A stretch of DNA of 64,000 nt from Mesodorylaimus sp. YZB2_4 (Eukaryota; Nematoda; Enoplea; Dorylaimida; Dorylaimidae). Shown one piece after another: positions 23,003-34,167 of this stretch; the first letter of the stretch is position 1, and each line of letters begins with the position of its first letter. A program made the translations under genes and the position numbers. The stretch is from NCBI GenBank assembly GCA_030248295.1, contig JASANH010000938.1, positions 124,001 to 188,000 of the forward strand, in the 5' to 3' direction. The notes beneath the pieces are model-generated. The model made no database searches, was not told the origin of the DNA, and saw only the letters and a list, made by a program, of their open reading frames with translations.

Positions 23003-24682
23003 GTGTCAGGATAGGACAGTACACTCGTGCTGTAGGTCTTCGCTGACATGAGCAATGTTACGGTATAATGACTGCTGCGGAATTCATGAAACGTTTCGAC
23101 TCTGATAGCCTACACGAGTACTGTATGTGAGCGGGTGCACAACGCAATGGAAATTCGAGTGCAATGTCAATCGTGTTATTACAGAAGTACACAAGAGCGT
23201 CCCTTACCTTGTGCATCGAGTGAAGCCTTAGCTTCACATCACCCACACACAAAGCCAACTTGCGCAAATCCTGAATGTCCAACAGTCAGAGTCCAAAAGA
23301 CAAAGTAAATTTAAAACCCATCGAAACTATTTGAAGCCCATGATGCGTTTAGACGTCATGTTTCTCAGGTCATTTTCCAGACATTTAGTTGTTTTATTGT
23401 TCTTTGTTCACATGTCCTCTGCCGTTTGAGTGCACTGATAAGTGTTTGGCAAGAGAGTAAATAGCATAGCATAGACTAGTTTGGGAAACCCGTTCCAGAG
23501 CTTCTGGAGATGTTATAAGATTGCGAGCCATGCATGCGCTGGAAACTAAAACTGTCCTGAATGCCTTTTGCAGTAGCCCGTAGTATGCCCAATAGCCCGA
23601 GTATATGGAGTCCCCCCTTTTCGGCCATGCTTTTGTGTGGTGATAATCGATGTCCCCTCAACGCATGGAATTAAATGTTGGTCGACTGGCAAGAGGTCTT
23701 TTTTAGTTTTTAGGTAAAGAGGCCCTTTGGCCTGCATTAGACGACGGCCCTTTGGTGCCAGAGCTGGCAGCAGTGTGTACTGTTTCGATAATCCGCCATG
23801 CTTTAATGGCCGTATCTTTCTCTGAAAACGGTTCATGTCAAAAACCTTCGCTCTAACGTTAGTCCAAAATACAAATACTCAGAGTCTGAGTCACTCTTCA
23901 GACCACCGCGGAGACAGACGGCGAAAAAAGAAAAGTGGCCCCTCGCGAGCCGATGACCTCGAGATAAGGTCCTTGTGTGGAAAGCCGGAGGCGAGACCGG
24001 ATCGAGCGATGGAGCGTGTCGTTGAGGAAAAATGATGGACTAGCGCGAGGATGGGGATGTACGTAGATGGAATGATGGAGGCCCGGTACAAAGAAGTTGA
24101 GACGTGGTTTTTTGTAGGCCTCAATATTTGGGTTCAAGTTTTTGCGAAGTGTTGAAGATGGTCAGAAAGGGGGGCGAATAAGGCGACCGCCTTTAGGATC
24201 GAGGCCGACGTGCCAATCGGGCTTGCTCCTAATTTTATGGACGGCCCGTGCGTTGTGCTCGTACATAATGACTGGGTGTACAGTCACGCATGGCCACCCT
24301 ATACATACAATTCGCGTCCAGGTACGTCGTGGTGCACGTGTGTGCAAAGTCGTCGAATCTATCCGGTAAATCGAGGCCCCGATTCGGAGCTGACGGCCAT
24401 TCAACATTTCCAATACGTATGCCTCGTTTCGCTCTAGACCAAAGGCGGCGTCAAGGATCCGAGCTTCGGTAGCGCACCTCGTTCCCCTACTCGTCGCAGT
24501 GGGCTTATTTTTCCGGTGCCGAGCGCCGTCGTGTTTATTTTTACAAACACGCCCTAACGTTAGCTTCCCTCTATTCGCCCATTTTCATTCCAACATTGTG
24601 TAATAAACGGACGGTCTCGAATTCCTCACTCCAACCATCACGACCAGACGTTTTGTCGGCCCAATTGGTCCATCCTCCAATC
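23003..24682. other. spacer with relic of a third EB copy
   Basis: No intact gene was seen. A short segment (23285-23326) matches EB exon 3. The rest shows open frames on both strands without support. Confidence 0.5.
23285..23326 (+). pseudogene. relic of EB-module exon 3
   Basis: The segment with TCCAAAAG, AAAGTAAATTTAAAACCCAT and CGAA matches the start of exon 3 of the EB paralogues (SAPKVNLKPIE region) with a small insertion and point changes. It is followed by unrelated sequence. It looks like the surviving piece of a third tandem copy. The match is short (about 40 bp), so chance cannot be fully excluded. Confidence 0.5.
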
Positions 24683-25277
24683 ATGAAAGTTACTCCGCTT
24701 ACCATATTCGTGTTGGCTGTGGTCGCCGTTGTCCGTTCGCAACAGCAAGTATGACTTGGTGGATCATTAGCACTTGCCCTCGCCGGACTATCCCCAACCG
24801 CATTTGCTAAAAGTTATGCGCGAGCAAACAGCTTCTTCTTTGCAGGTGCCCAAAGCTGAACAAGCTCCATCCGCTGAGCACTCTCCAGGAAATCCACCGC
24901 ATCCGGCTAGTGGTACCCCATCACAGCCCAACCCTAACCCGAATGCCAACTCCAACTCCAACTCCAACAGTACCAACAACGGAGCCGGTGGCAACGTCCT
25001 GACCAATCAGTCTGTACCCAAACCAGAGACTGCGCCCAAGGCTGAGCCAGCAGCAACTGGAGAGCCGAAGCCGAAAGGCGAGCCACCAGCAGCTGGAGAG
25101 CCGAAGCCGAAAGGCGAGCCGCCAGCCGATCACGATCATGATGATCATGAGCACAGCCCTGGCGATCCCAAACACCTGGATCATATGGGCGGTGGTGTGG
25201 AGAACTTACGATCGACTCAGTTGCTCCTGCTCATTGCTTGTGTGACACCAATTGTGTTGACCGTGCTTGCACTTTGA
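24683..25277 (+). CDS. secreted or GPI-anchored low-complexity protein with Pro/Glu/Lys repeats
   Basis: Two exons (24683-24748, 24846-25277) give 165 residues. Residues 1-19 are a signal peptide (MKVTPLTIFVLAVVAVVRS). The mature part is low in complexity: an Asn/Ser run (NPNPNANSNSNSNSTNN), two near-identical copies of a 13-residue GEPKPKGEPPA(A/D)-type repeat, then a His/Asp cluster (DHDHDDHEH). The last 20 or so residues are hydrophobic (TQLLLLIACVTPIVLTVLAL) and end at the stop, with small polar residues before them, the pattern of a GPI-attachment signal. It is probably a cell-surface or cuticle-linked protein; the His/Asp cluster could bind metal. No family is recognised. A simple tail anchor is an alternative to GPI. 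Confidence 0.75.
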
Positions 25278-25682
25278 AATGTACCTACTTCGTCTCGTTC
25301 AAATGACAATGGTATCGAAAATAGGTTTGGAATAACTTATCTTACAGTTTTTAATTGGTCATGCTTGAAACAAGGTTCACCATTTTTCGTAGTTTGTTTG
25401 ACAAAAAATAATCTCTTTTGGCGAGTAGTACTTGTTCAATGTGTGCTCCACACGTTCACTTATAGTTCACATTTATGGATACAGTTACCTTCCCCGCTCG
25501 ATTACAATCTCGGGATCCGGTGACACGGAAGAATTAGGTCAGCGCATCCTTGGAACATCGCGTCCCCGAGTTCACTTTCTTGTCGCAGACGAGGTGCGGC
25601 TGGGGATTGAGGACGGAGAAGAGAACCGTGCGTTTGCACTCTCATTTTTCAGTGGTATGCAATTGGCGATCAAAGGACGAGC
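25278..25682. other. spacer, nothing recognised
   Basis: About 400 bp between plus-strand genes. Open frames here overlap the start of the next gene but show no signal. Confidence 0.4.
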
Positions 25683-26946
25683 ATGTCATTGAACTGTCGC
25701 TTCGTGTCCTTGACTATTTCAATTGTAGCCATTACCTTGTACATAATCTACCGCACGGCCTCACAATACGGAGAGTATCGAATACAGTCCGCATTGAGGG
25801 ATTATCAAGCAAAGATAGGGCTATTGAAACGAGATCGAGAGACAAATCTTCGTCGATTGCAAGTCTACAGTTGGAGATGGCAGACTGTACGCGAGGATCG
25901 AGAGCTGATGTCTAGAAGACTCAACGAGGCTATCAAGGAGCTGAACCAGTTCAAGTGCACTGTGCAAGAAAACGTAAGGCGTGTGCTCTTTTCTTGACTT
26001 GTGTAATGATACGTGCTACAGTCGGCTTTTTTGAGTTTAGGTCACCGAAAGCGGGGCATGGTGTCGGTGGCCGTTTGAACACAAACATTTCACCGATAAT
26101 GGATTGGCCGCATTTCTGGCTAAAATGATGGAAGGCATGAGCGTGGGCAGTTTCGGAGAGGGACCAGGTGAGATTGATAGTTAACGGGCTTGGTGCAGGG
26201 TAATTTGGCGAAGAGATAATAGGGGCTGTTCAAACCGGATGGGAGTTGAGGCTGCCACTGCAAACTGGTTGTGAATGGAGTTTACTATAGGCATGAAATG
26301 TTCTACAGTATGGGCGAGTTGAAAAGCTAGGTTTTCGGCATTCTGTAGGGGGGGGGGGGAACACTTTTATGGACTTTTGGGCGTATGCTGAGTTCTCTTG
26401 CTTAAATTAATTTAGGGCGTGCCAAGCAATAAAAAGCAGCAGCACCGCAGAGCCGACTAAACAGCCGTCGAGTAAAAAACCTAGTTTTTAGGAAGATACA
26501 AAAGCTACCTTGTCCAGTCGGGCTTAGTGCCCACATACGATGCGTACGATGGCTCACCTTGGATCGAGAATGCCACAAACTACGAAGTGAAATATCTTGA
26601 CTTGACGGTACCGCACTACGGCCTGCCCATCTACGATTGGGTGCTGAGCATCGAAGTGGCCGAGCACATCCCTCGCCGATACGAAGAAGTCTATTTGGGA
26701 AATTTGGCTCGCCACGCCAAAGGCGGATTGGTTCTCAGTTGGGCAGTTCCAGGTCAAACTGGATTTGGACACGTGAATGCCAGACCTAGCGAGTATGTCG
26801 AGGCCAAGCTAAAGCTGCTATGCTTCGATAAAAATGTTAACAGGACTAATCAAATGAGAAGATCAGCCGACTTGATCTGGTTGAGGAAGAATATAGCTGT
26901 GTATGAAAGAAGACAGGACTGCTCGCTCGTGCCAGAAGATGCCTAG
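25683..26946 (+). CDS. type II membrane protein with methyltransferase-like domain
   Basis: Three exons (25683-25973, 26041-26167, 26492-26946) join in frame to 290 residues. A single N-terminal membrane segment (VSLTISIVAITLYIIY, residues 8-23) is followed by a charged coiled-coil-like stem (about residues 25-95). The globular part has GSFGEGPG with GRYKSYL, a glycine-rich SAM-binding-like loop. It continues with TYDAYDGSPWI, a hydrophobic IYDWVLSIEVAEHIP (motif III/post-I region of class I methyltransferases), and RHAKGGLVLSWAVPGQTGFGH. The topology suggests a Golgi or ER lumenal enzyme acting on a glycan, lipid or protein. Related sequences occur in invertebrates as uncharacterised methyltransferases; I cannot name a substrate. 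Exon 1 begins with ATGTCATTGAACTGTCGC; no upstream exon is needed. Intron 2 carries a run of 10-plus G residues. Confidence 0.75.
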
Positions 26947-27397
26947 CGGCGTGTAAATGCCTAATGTGTACGGACACTTATCTCGGTATTATTCCTGTGC
27001 TTGACATTAAAAACACTGTATTGCTTGCTGCTACAAGGCTGAGGTCAATCGATCAATCATTTGGCCATCCATGGCTCACGGCCTCTCTCCACAGCCGACC
27101 ATTCACTGAAACTCGATTCCGTCAAGTCGGTGTGCTAACTTCTCGAAAAAGCGGCTTGGATTTCAGACCTGCACCCTAGGCCCTCGTTTCACTTTGTTTG
27201 ACCACGAAGAATGATGGGGTCAACAAGTGCGCCACTCGGACTTTGTCTTTGGCTACCGCAGACAGAAGAGTGCGGCCAGCCCGTTGTGACTGCTGGCCTT
27301 GGTATTGTTTGTCTGAAGTTGCTTTCACTGTTCTCTCTTGGAAGACTTAACCACGTGTTGTGGTTGTTGTCGGACTGTGTGGGAGTCGAGACCAATA
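26947..27397. other. spacer, nothing recognised
   Basis: Short intergenic stretch before the Kunitz mosaic gene. No supported exon. Confidence 0.4.
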
Positions 27398-30300
27398 ATG
27401 CGACCAAGGGCGAGTCCACTGGTCATTGGCATTTTGATTCTTATCAGTGTCGCTCAAGGTAATAGTGAAAGTCAGTTTTAGCTCTACTGATCATTGCCAC
27501 CATCCCTAGTCACATTTCAGGAAATCAGTCCGAATATAAAGCAATAGAGGGCGCCCGATGTTCTCCTGGCGACCCCATATGGCATCCGACCGCGGACAAC
27601 CGTCATGACTTTTTGTATTGTCATTCAGAAACGAAGTATGAATTGCAGTCATCGATTGTGGAATCGGGATAACGCAAGAATGTAGGGTCGTTTTAGGGTC
27701 TTCACGCGCCAGAAATGTAGTATGTCCATCAACGGGCAGCAGAAAATTTTTGATCCACTTGCTCAACAATGTGTAGCACCGTCGACCAGCGAGGAAGTGG
27801 GATGGGGCCAGTTCAATCAGAGCGCTCTGTTTGGTAGGACTCCCATTTCGTGCCTCGGTTGAACAGATATAGAAGGGTAATATGATTTAGCCGATAGCTC
27901 CGACCCTATATTTGGGAACGGTCCTCGAACGGGAGATGAATGCCAGACTGATTCCGATTGCCCCCAAAATGGTCACTGCTCCTCAAAGAAATTGTGTGAA
28001 TGCCAAAGTTCGTCTCTTCATGTGCATCGACTGTGCTGGAAAAGTGAGTGCTTTGTCAAATGAGGCCTGGCATGGAAGACGGCTCGTCCAACACTACTAC
28101 CTCCAGCCGAGCCTTGAGATAGGCTAACGTTTGCCGACCCGACTTCTTTCAGGTCTAGCACCCACTCAGGGTCCGTGCATCATAGACCAACAATGTTCAA
28201 GCGCATGGCCAGGAGCAGAGTGCCATCGTGGAACGTGCATATGTCCGAAAGGAGCAGTGCCAGTGAACACGACTGGTGGAGTACTGTGCTCCGAACTCGG
28301 TACCAGCTTGGTGTCCTAGTCTCGTGTTTCATACACAGCATAGTTCAATTTCAGACAAGTGTCCCTTAGGCGGCCCGTACCTCGCTCCCAGTGAATCTGC
28401 AAGCAGGACAGACCCGTGTCTAAGCTGCAGCGAGGCCAACGCAGTCTCTAACACCTTCCTGTACGAATGTGTGCAGGGGGTCGGATATTCGAGACCCGTG
28501 TGCTGTCCGAATAAAGGTAGGAGTCGAATATGTTCAACCTGCAGTCTCTTCAGTCAGCAGTGCTTGCAGCCCTGACCTGCATACAACCCCAACTTTCGGG
28601 CAATGGTCTCCTGAACGTGACCAGATACACCTACGATTCTTTGACCGACGAATGCCACGAATTTGAGTTCCATGGCGGCACGATGATCAATGCAAACGTG
28701 TTCCATACCAAGACCCAGTGCGAGAACTACTGCAGGAGAGGTACGTACTTGACACTGATCGCCGCTGCGGATGCGCCCATTACGCCGAGTTCGCAGGATG
28801 CTTACGGGGCAATCCAGAGATCAGGAATGGTAACACAGTGACCTGTGTGGACGACAATCAATGCATGACTGGCTATCAATGTTATCGACGGGACGGCGTG
28901 GAGACCAGTCTGTGCTGTCCGTCAGCAGGTGAGGGCTGCTCTTCCGTAGAAGATGGCGTGTAAAATAGGACCAGAAAGGGTGGGCGGGCTTGAGTGCGTT
29001 GGATAGCTGCGCCACCGCAAAGCGTATTGCAGAAAGTATTTGCATTCCGTTTGGTGGCATCGGCCCACTTGGAAGCGACAAAATAGATGCTAACGATGCT
29101 GCTCCCATCAAAGAGTTCGATGCGGGTCAGGAACCCGACAAAGCCATTGCTATTTATTACCCAGCTGTCAGGTACTCTTGATCCCGCCCATCTTGGTTGT
29201 CTGCAGAATATTCTTCATGTTCCAGGTACTACTACTCCGCCAAAGAGAAGCAATGCAAGACTTTCCTGTATCGAGGTGTCGGTGGTAATTTCAACAACTT
29301 CTTGACCATGGAACAATGCCAGAATTTTTGTCAAGCAGGTAATGTTTTTAGCTCCTACAGTACAGTGAATACAAACTATACGCATCCTCGGTGCTTCAGC
29401 TGTGTGCAAACCGGGTCAGAAAGCCGCCATCAACGCTAGAACAAACCGTTGGATCAGGTGTCGACAAGATGACCAGTGCCCGCCTGATTACACCTGCCAG
29501 GATGGATCTTGCTGTAGTGGGCAGAGACCTAAAAAGGCAGCCATAGCGGACTTTGCTGGCGATGCTTGTCCTCGAGGCACTCAAGTAGCGCTGCGTGACA
29601 ATGGAGGGATTATCTTTTGTGATCCTTCTACTCCGTGCCCCGAGGACGCATTCTGCAGGCAAAGTACTACTGCTGTCAATGGGGAAGGCATATGCTGTGC
29701 AGGGCATCTCATAGAATTCCAGCCTGGTAAGTACTGCAGAGACTAGTGTGGCCTCTCAAATGCTTCATTGTTGCTGCATTATTTCAGCCAGGTGCCCAGG
29801 AAATGGTAGCACGCCCATGATAACTGGCGTCTACCAGACAATTCCGTGCAGTCTTGGTCAGCAGGCTGGTTGCCCGCCACCCCACACCTGTGCTTACTCG
29901 TCGATCAATGCGACGGATGGACTGTGCTGCATGGTACCTTTCGAAGCTGTCGTTTGTCCAGCGGGTATGGAGAAGGTGATGACAGAGAATGGACAATTCC
30001 ACCAACAGTGCAGTCCGTTACACCTGACCACTTGTCCCGAGGGAGGAGCTTGCGTCTTCAACGAAGCCTACGGAGTCTACTACTGCTGCAAGCCCGTTGA
30101 GCGTGGTACATTGATTGTTGGTTTTTGATTTAGTCTTTAAAATGCTAATCTCATTGGCAGGTCTAGACTGTCCAGAGGGACGCATCCCCTATCCAGATCC
30201 CTATTCCGGCACGCCTTTGAATTGTACCTCCAAATGCCCTCGAGGATATGACTGTCTGGGCTCTCCAGGATCGATGAGCAGAAAAATGTGTTGCAGTGAG

Positions 30301-33300
30301 CATCCTCTCGCTAGTAAGTGACCACACAGATGTGCCCGGCTATGAATAGAATGTGACATATTTTTCAGGGCAATGTCTGGTTGGAAAAGCCCTGACTAAT
30401 TACGTCGGCATACCATACTCGTGTAGTTTGAGCTCCCGATGTCCGCCTGGTTATTACTGCGTCTCGACATCGGTGGAGGGCAATGTTTGTTGTCCTAGAG
30501 CAGGTTGGTCGTTGCTGTCAGTCTGCAGCATTCTGCGATAATCGTCTCCCTCTTTCAGACCACGTGTGTTCTCTAAATGCTGATTTCGGTACAGCTTGCA
30601 CAGCTGGCTTGGAAACAGTCTCCTACTACTTCGATCCTTCTTCCAAATCGTGCAAGCCGTTTCTGTATCGAGGATGCGGAGGGAACGATAATCGATTTGC
30701 GGACATCGATCAATGCCATGCCTTTTGCCTCCTGTCGTGTAAGTGTTTCTAATAAAAGGGTGGTCTGATGATCCATGTCAGACACGCAAAATCTTTAGCT
30801 ATCTGCCGACATGGCCTACCAGCCACGACGGAGAACGGAGCATTGAAACGGCAAAGCGCAGACGGCACCGTGGCCTGTGGGAAATCTGGTGAATGCCCTG
30901 ATGGCTATAGCTGTATGCAAACCACATACAATCGATCCTATTGCTGTCCTACCTCTGGTAAGACTGGACAACTCACCAGTTCTCCCCAAACTCTCATCTC
31001 TGCATCGCAATAGAAATGGTATGCAAGCAGCCGAATGCGAGTGGAGTCCCGTGCGATGACCTTATCAGGGACGTCGATGAATATCAGCGGGCGTGGTATT
31101 TTGATGCAGGTTTGAAGACATGTCAGCCAATGACGTACTACGGCTGCGATGGCAATGCTAACCGATTCCACACTTCCGAGGCCTGTGAACAATTTTGCTA
31201 TCCAATTGTGTGCCCTGCTGGTGGCCATCCTCTCACAACTACGCGGGGCTTGCAACAGTGCTGGAAAGACAGCGAATGCAAGCCAGGCTATCAATGTGTA
31301 GCGCCAGTGGCGGCCACTGGTGGCCCAGCGATTTGCTGCCCATCGCCTGGTAGGCGCAAGTAGGATGACCTGTTATACAATGATGCAGGACTGCGTGTTT
31401 CAGAGACAATATGTTTGAGTGCGATCGAGATTGGCGTGGCCTGTGGGGTGGCTCAGGTGAGTGGCACGCTCTCGTAGTGCTATTTCAGAACTCGCTATTG
31501 ATCATTGCCTGACTGCAGATCCGCTACGCCTATAATCAGAGCACTGGAATGTGTGAACGGTTCACGTACCTGGGTTGCAGAGGCAATGCGAATAATTTCC
31601 ACAGTTTGGACTCGTGTATGAAGACGTGCGCATCTATTACGGGTAGGCCTCATTATAGTTTTACCTCGACCATGCCATCACGTGTTTGCTGTAATTTTTA
31701 GTTGCTATCACCTCGATCATAAATATTTGCGGTGATTCGTCCGCAACCCGCGACACCACTGGCCAACCCCTAAAGCCATGCAACAGTTCGGACGACTGCC
31801 CCTTGCTGCACCAGTGCACCATGTCAAATAAGGAAATGAGATCTGGTTACTGCTGTCCTATCCCCAAGCAAAAGTGTCTCTCTCAGCCTCCACTATGGCG
31901 AAGTCAGAAATACCCGAGCAATGACCACTGCTCAGTGCACATCTCCGCTTCCTGTCCCGCTAACTACTCGTGCCAGATGACCGAGGACGGATACAAGAAG
32001 TGCTGCCAGGATCCAGGTAAGGTGCATGATAATACCTGCAAGCCGATCACGAATGGGGCGCCGCGTTTCCAGATATCAGTCTGGTATGCCCACCATCATC
32101 ACTGAGTGGACGGCATGTCCAGCACGCAGTTATCAGATGCGACGAAAGTGACGACCAATGCCCATCTGGTTATTCGTGCATTTATAACCGTCAGTACGCC
32201 CAATTTTTCTGCTGCTTTGACATGGAACAGCAAACTCGCTCGTTGGCCCCGGCCAGAAACAGTGAAGGTGAGGACTTGGCCTTCCCCTTAACAACAGACA
32301 AGCAATATACGGTTTAGGCTCGGATTGTCCTGGCGGAACTTCGCCATACGTGGACCCCTATTTGCGCACAGTGCGAGTATGCAGTCCGTACTTGCGATTC
32401 TCGTGCCCAGCCAACTATGGGTGCATGTACAGTGCCCGCACGACTCGTTACCAGTGTTGCATGGTGGAAGAGCCAGCAGTGTCCGGCAGTAAGTCATGCA
32501 TATACAGTAGATACCCCTGGCATAATGGCTGCACATTCAATATGCGGTCAATTTATTAGATATTACCGAATTGATGCCATTGTTGGCCAACTCAAATAGG
32601 TTCGAGCCTGGGCCATTTGAAGTTGTACATACATGTATAAGGGCCCACAATTACAACTAGGCCTTTTTCCTTCTCAACTTTCCACAAGTACGCCAAGAAA
32701 AGAGAGTACAACTGGTTTCTGATACTGATTCAACTTCGTAGGGTGGAACTTTAATTTCCTGCATTCAGTTACTTGCCCGTTGTTTTTTTACAAAATCCTT
32801 AAACTTATTTGATTCAGTCTCAAAAACGGGCACTGAAGTCTTATATCCCCCTAATCACAATCCGTGTTTGGCCTTTGAAATCATGCGGAGACACTGGACA
32901 CGGACTCCTTTTAGAAGAATGGGCCAACCGACTGGCCTGTCCAACCGGCTTGACCCCGTATTTCCACACGGACGATCGACCTGTCATCTGCCAGCCTACG
33001 TCCGGAACCCTCTCGTGCCCAACTCCATCCGTGTGCCAGTACAGTCCCCTTTACTGGCAGTTCATTTGCTGCACCATCGATGAACAAGTGGCCACGAATG
33101 GAAAGAACAGCAGTCAGGGACAAGGTAGGTCTCGTCTGGTGAGCATAGCAGGTGCGATGCGGTCCTGACTTCCACGTGACTGACCCAGACCGCACGACTC
33201 AACGATACTAGGGCGGCTTATTCGTTTCCCTACCAGTACAAATGTGCAAAATATCATTCCGATCTGTTCAGTAGTGCCAAAAATATTGACACTCCGGCGG

Positions 33301-33844
33301 GACAAAAGCTTCCACTGGAGCAAGGCAAGTCTTGCGACTACGGCTGAAGCATTAACCAGCAGGGTTGGCGGCTCCCAGCCAGGGAAGGTCGATTACTCTC
33401 TCCCACTCGCCATGGCCTACCAGGCATGAGGGTAACATTTACAAGGAGAGTCTATATAATCAGCTGGTCTATCGATTGGCCCAGTCCTCTGGCGAGGCAC
33501 CGCTGTTGTCCAAATGAGAATACAGTACCGCCTCCATTTCAGCTCCGCAAACTGGTCGGCCAATGTGCTCGCAGGATTCGGACTGCCACTCGTTCCCTGG
33601 AACCACCTGCCGCCACTCGATTTGCACGTGCCCTCGTCTCACCCTGTACTACACCTGCGGTAGGTCCTCGGCCTCGCCCCCTCCCTCATCAAAGCACCAT
33701 TTCGTATTTTCAGTCGACGAATGCCCTCCCAGCTACATCAGCACTCCGGACGATCGCTGCCAGCTGCCCATGTTCGATTACCACTATTATCGCCAAGTGG
33801 CTGGGAACCGTCGTCGATACCACAATGGACGCTACCAACGCTAG
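27398..33844 (+). CDS. large secreted multi-Kunitz, EB and lustrin-type cysteine mosaic protein
   Basis: About 25 exons read through on the plus strand, nearly all joined with phase-1 introns. Exon 1 (27398-27458) is a signal peptide ([20 protein letters not shown]). Next come a two-exon cysteine module (27534-27832), EB-type modules (27920-28038, 28155-28299), and about fifteen lustrin-type modules (pattern C-P-x-G ... C ... C-P-x-G/D-Y-x-C ... C-C). Kunitz-like domains lie at about 28578-28735, 29036-29337, 30560-30738, 31018-31200 and 31405-31640. The end is an EB-like module (33557-33660) and a basic tail stopping at 33844. Kunitz domains 1 and 2 lack the C14-C38 pair. Domains 3-5 keep six cysteines but have Thr, Asp and Gly at P1, so trypsin inhibition is unlikely. 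Proteins with Kunitz and lustrin cysteine repeats are typical nematode extracellular matrix or cuticle-associated proteins. Exon joins between 32490 and 33560 are the least certain. More than one gene is possible but phases are continuous. Confidence 0.8.
33317..33436 (+). repeat. dispersed repeat family, copy A (intronic)
   Basis: This copy shares CTCCCAGCCAGGG, GATTACTCTCTCCCACTCGC and CATGGCCT(A/G)CC blocks with the copy at 55558-55695 (opposite strand) and shorter blocks with 20587-20692. Its left edge overlaps the end of the preceding Kunitz-gene exon, so the GCAAGT intron donor at 33325 lies inside the repeat. Confidence 0.75.
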
Positions 33845-34167
33845 GTCTGCTTTTCCAAGAGGGCAGGTTCGAGCCACCAATGTTATTCAATCTCGAGTCT
33901 GTTGCTGGAACGTTGAACACGAAAATCCTCATTTGTTCAGCCTACGTCGACCCTCCATCCAAATGCAACCCATCCCTTCCCACACATCCAAGTGGTTCAC
34001 CCAGCTAGCAAGATCTTATCTGAGCATGATCCCCACATCTCAACCCTTGCTCTGCCCAGGCTCCCGCACCAATGCTCTGTAAGACATGGGCAGGACTAGG
34101 AAGGACAAGGTGCACAACACAGTTCACTAGTCGATCAGCAAATACAATAAGCCACTCAAAATGATGA

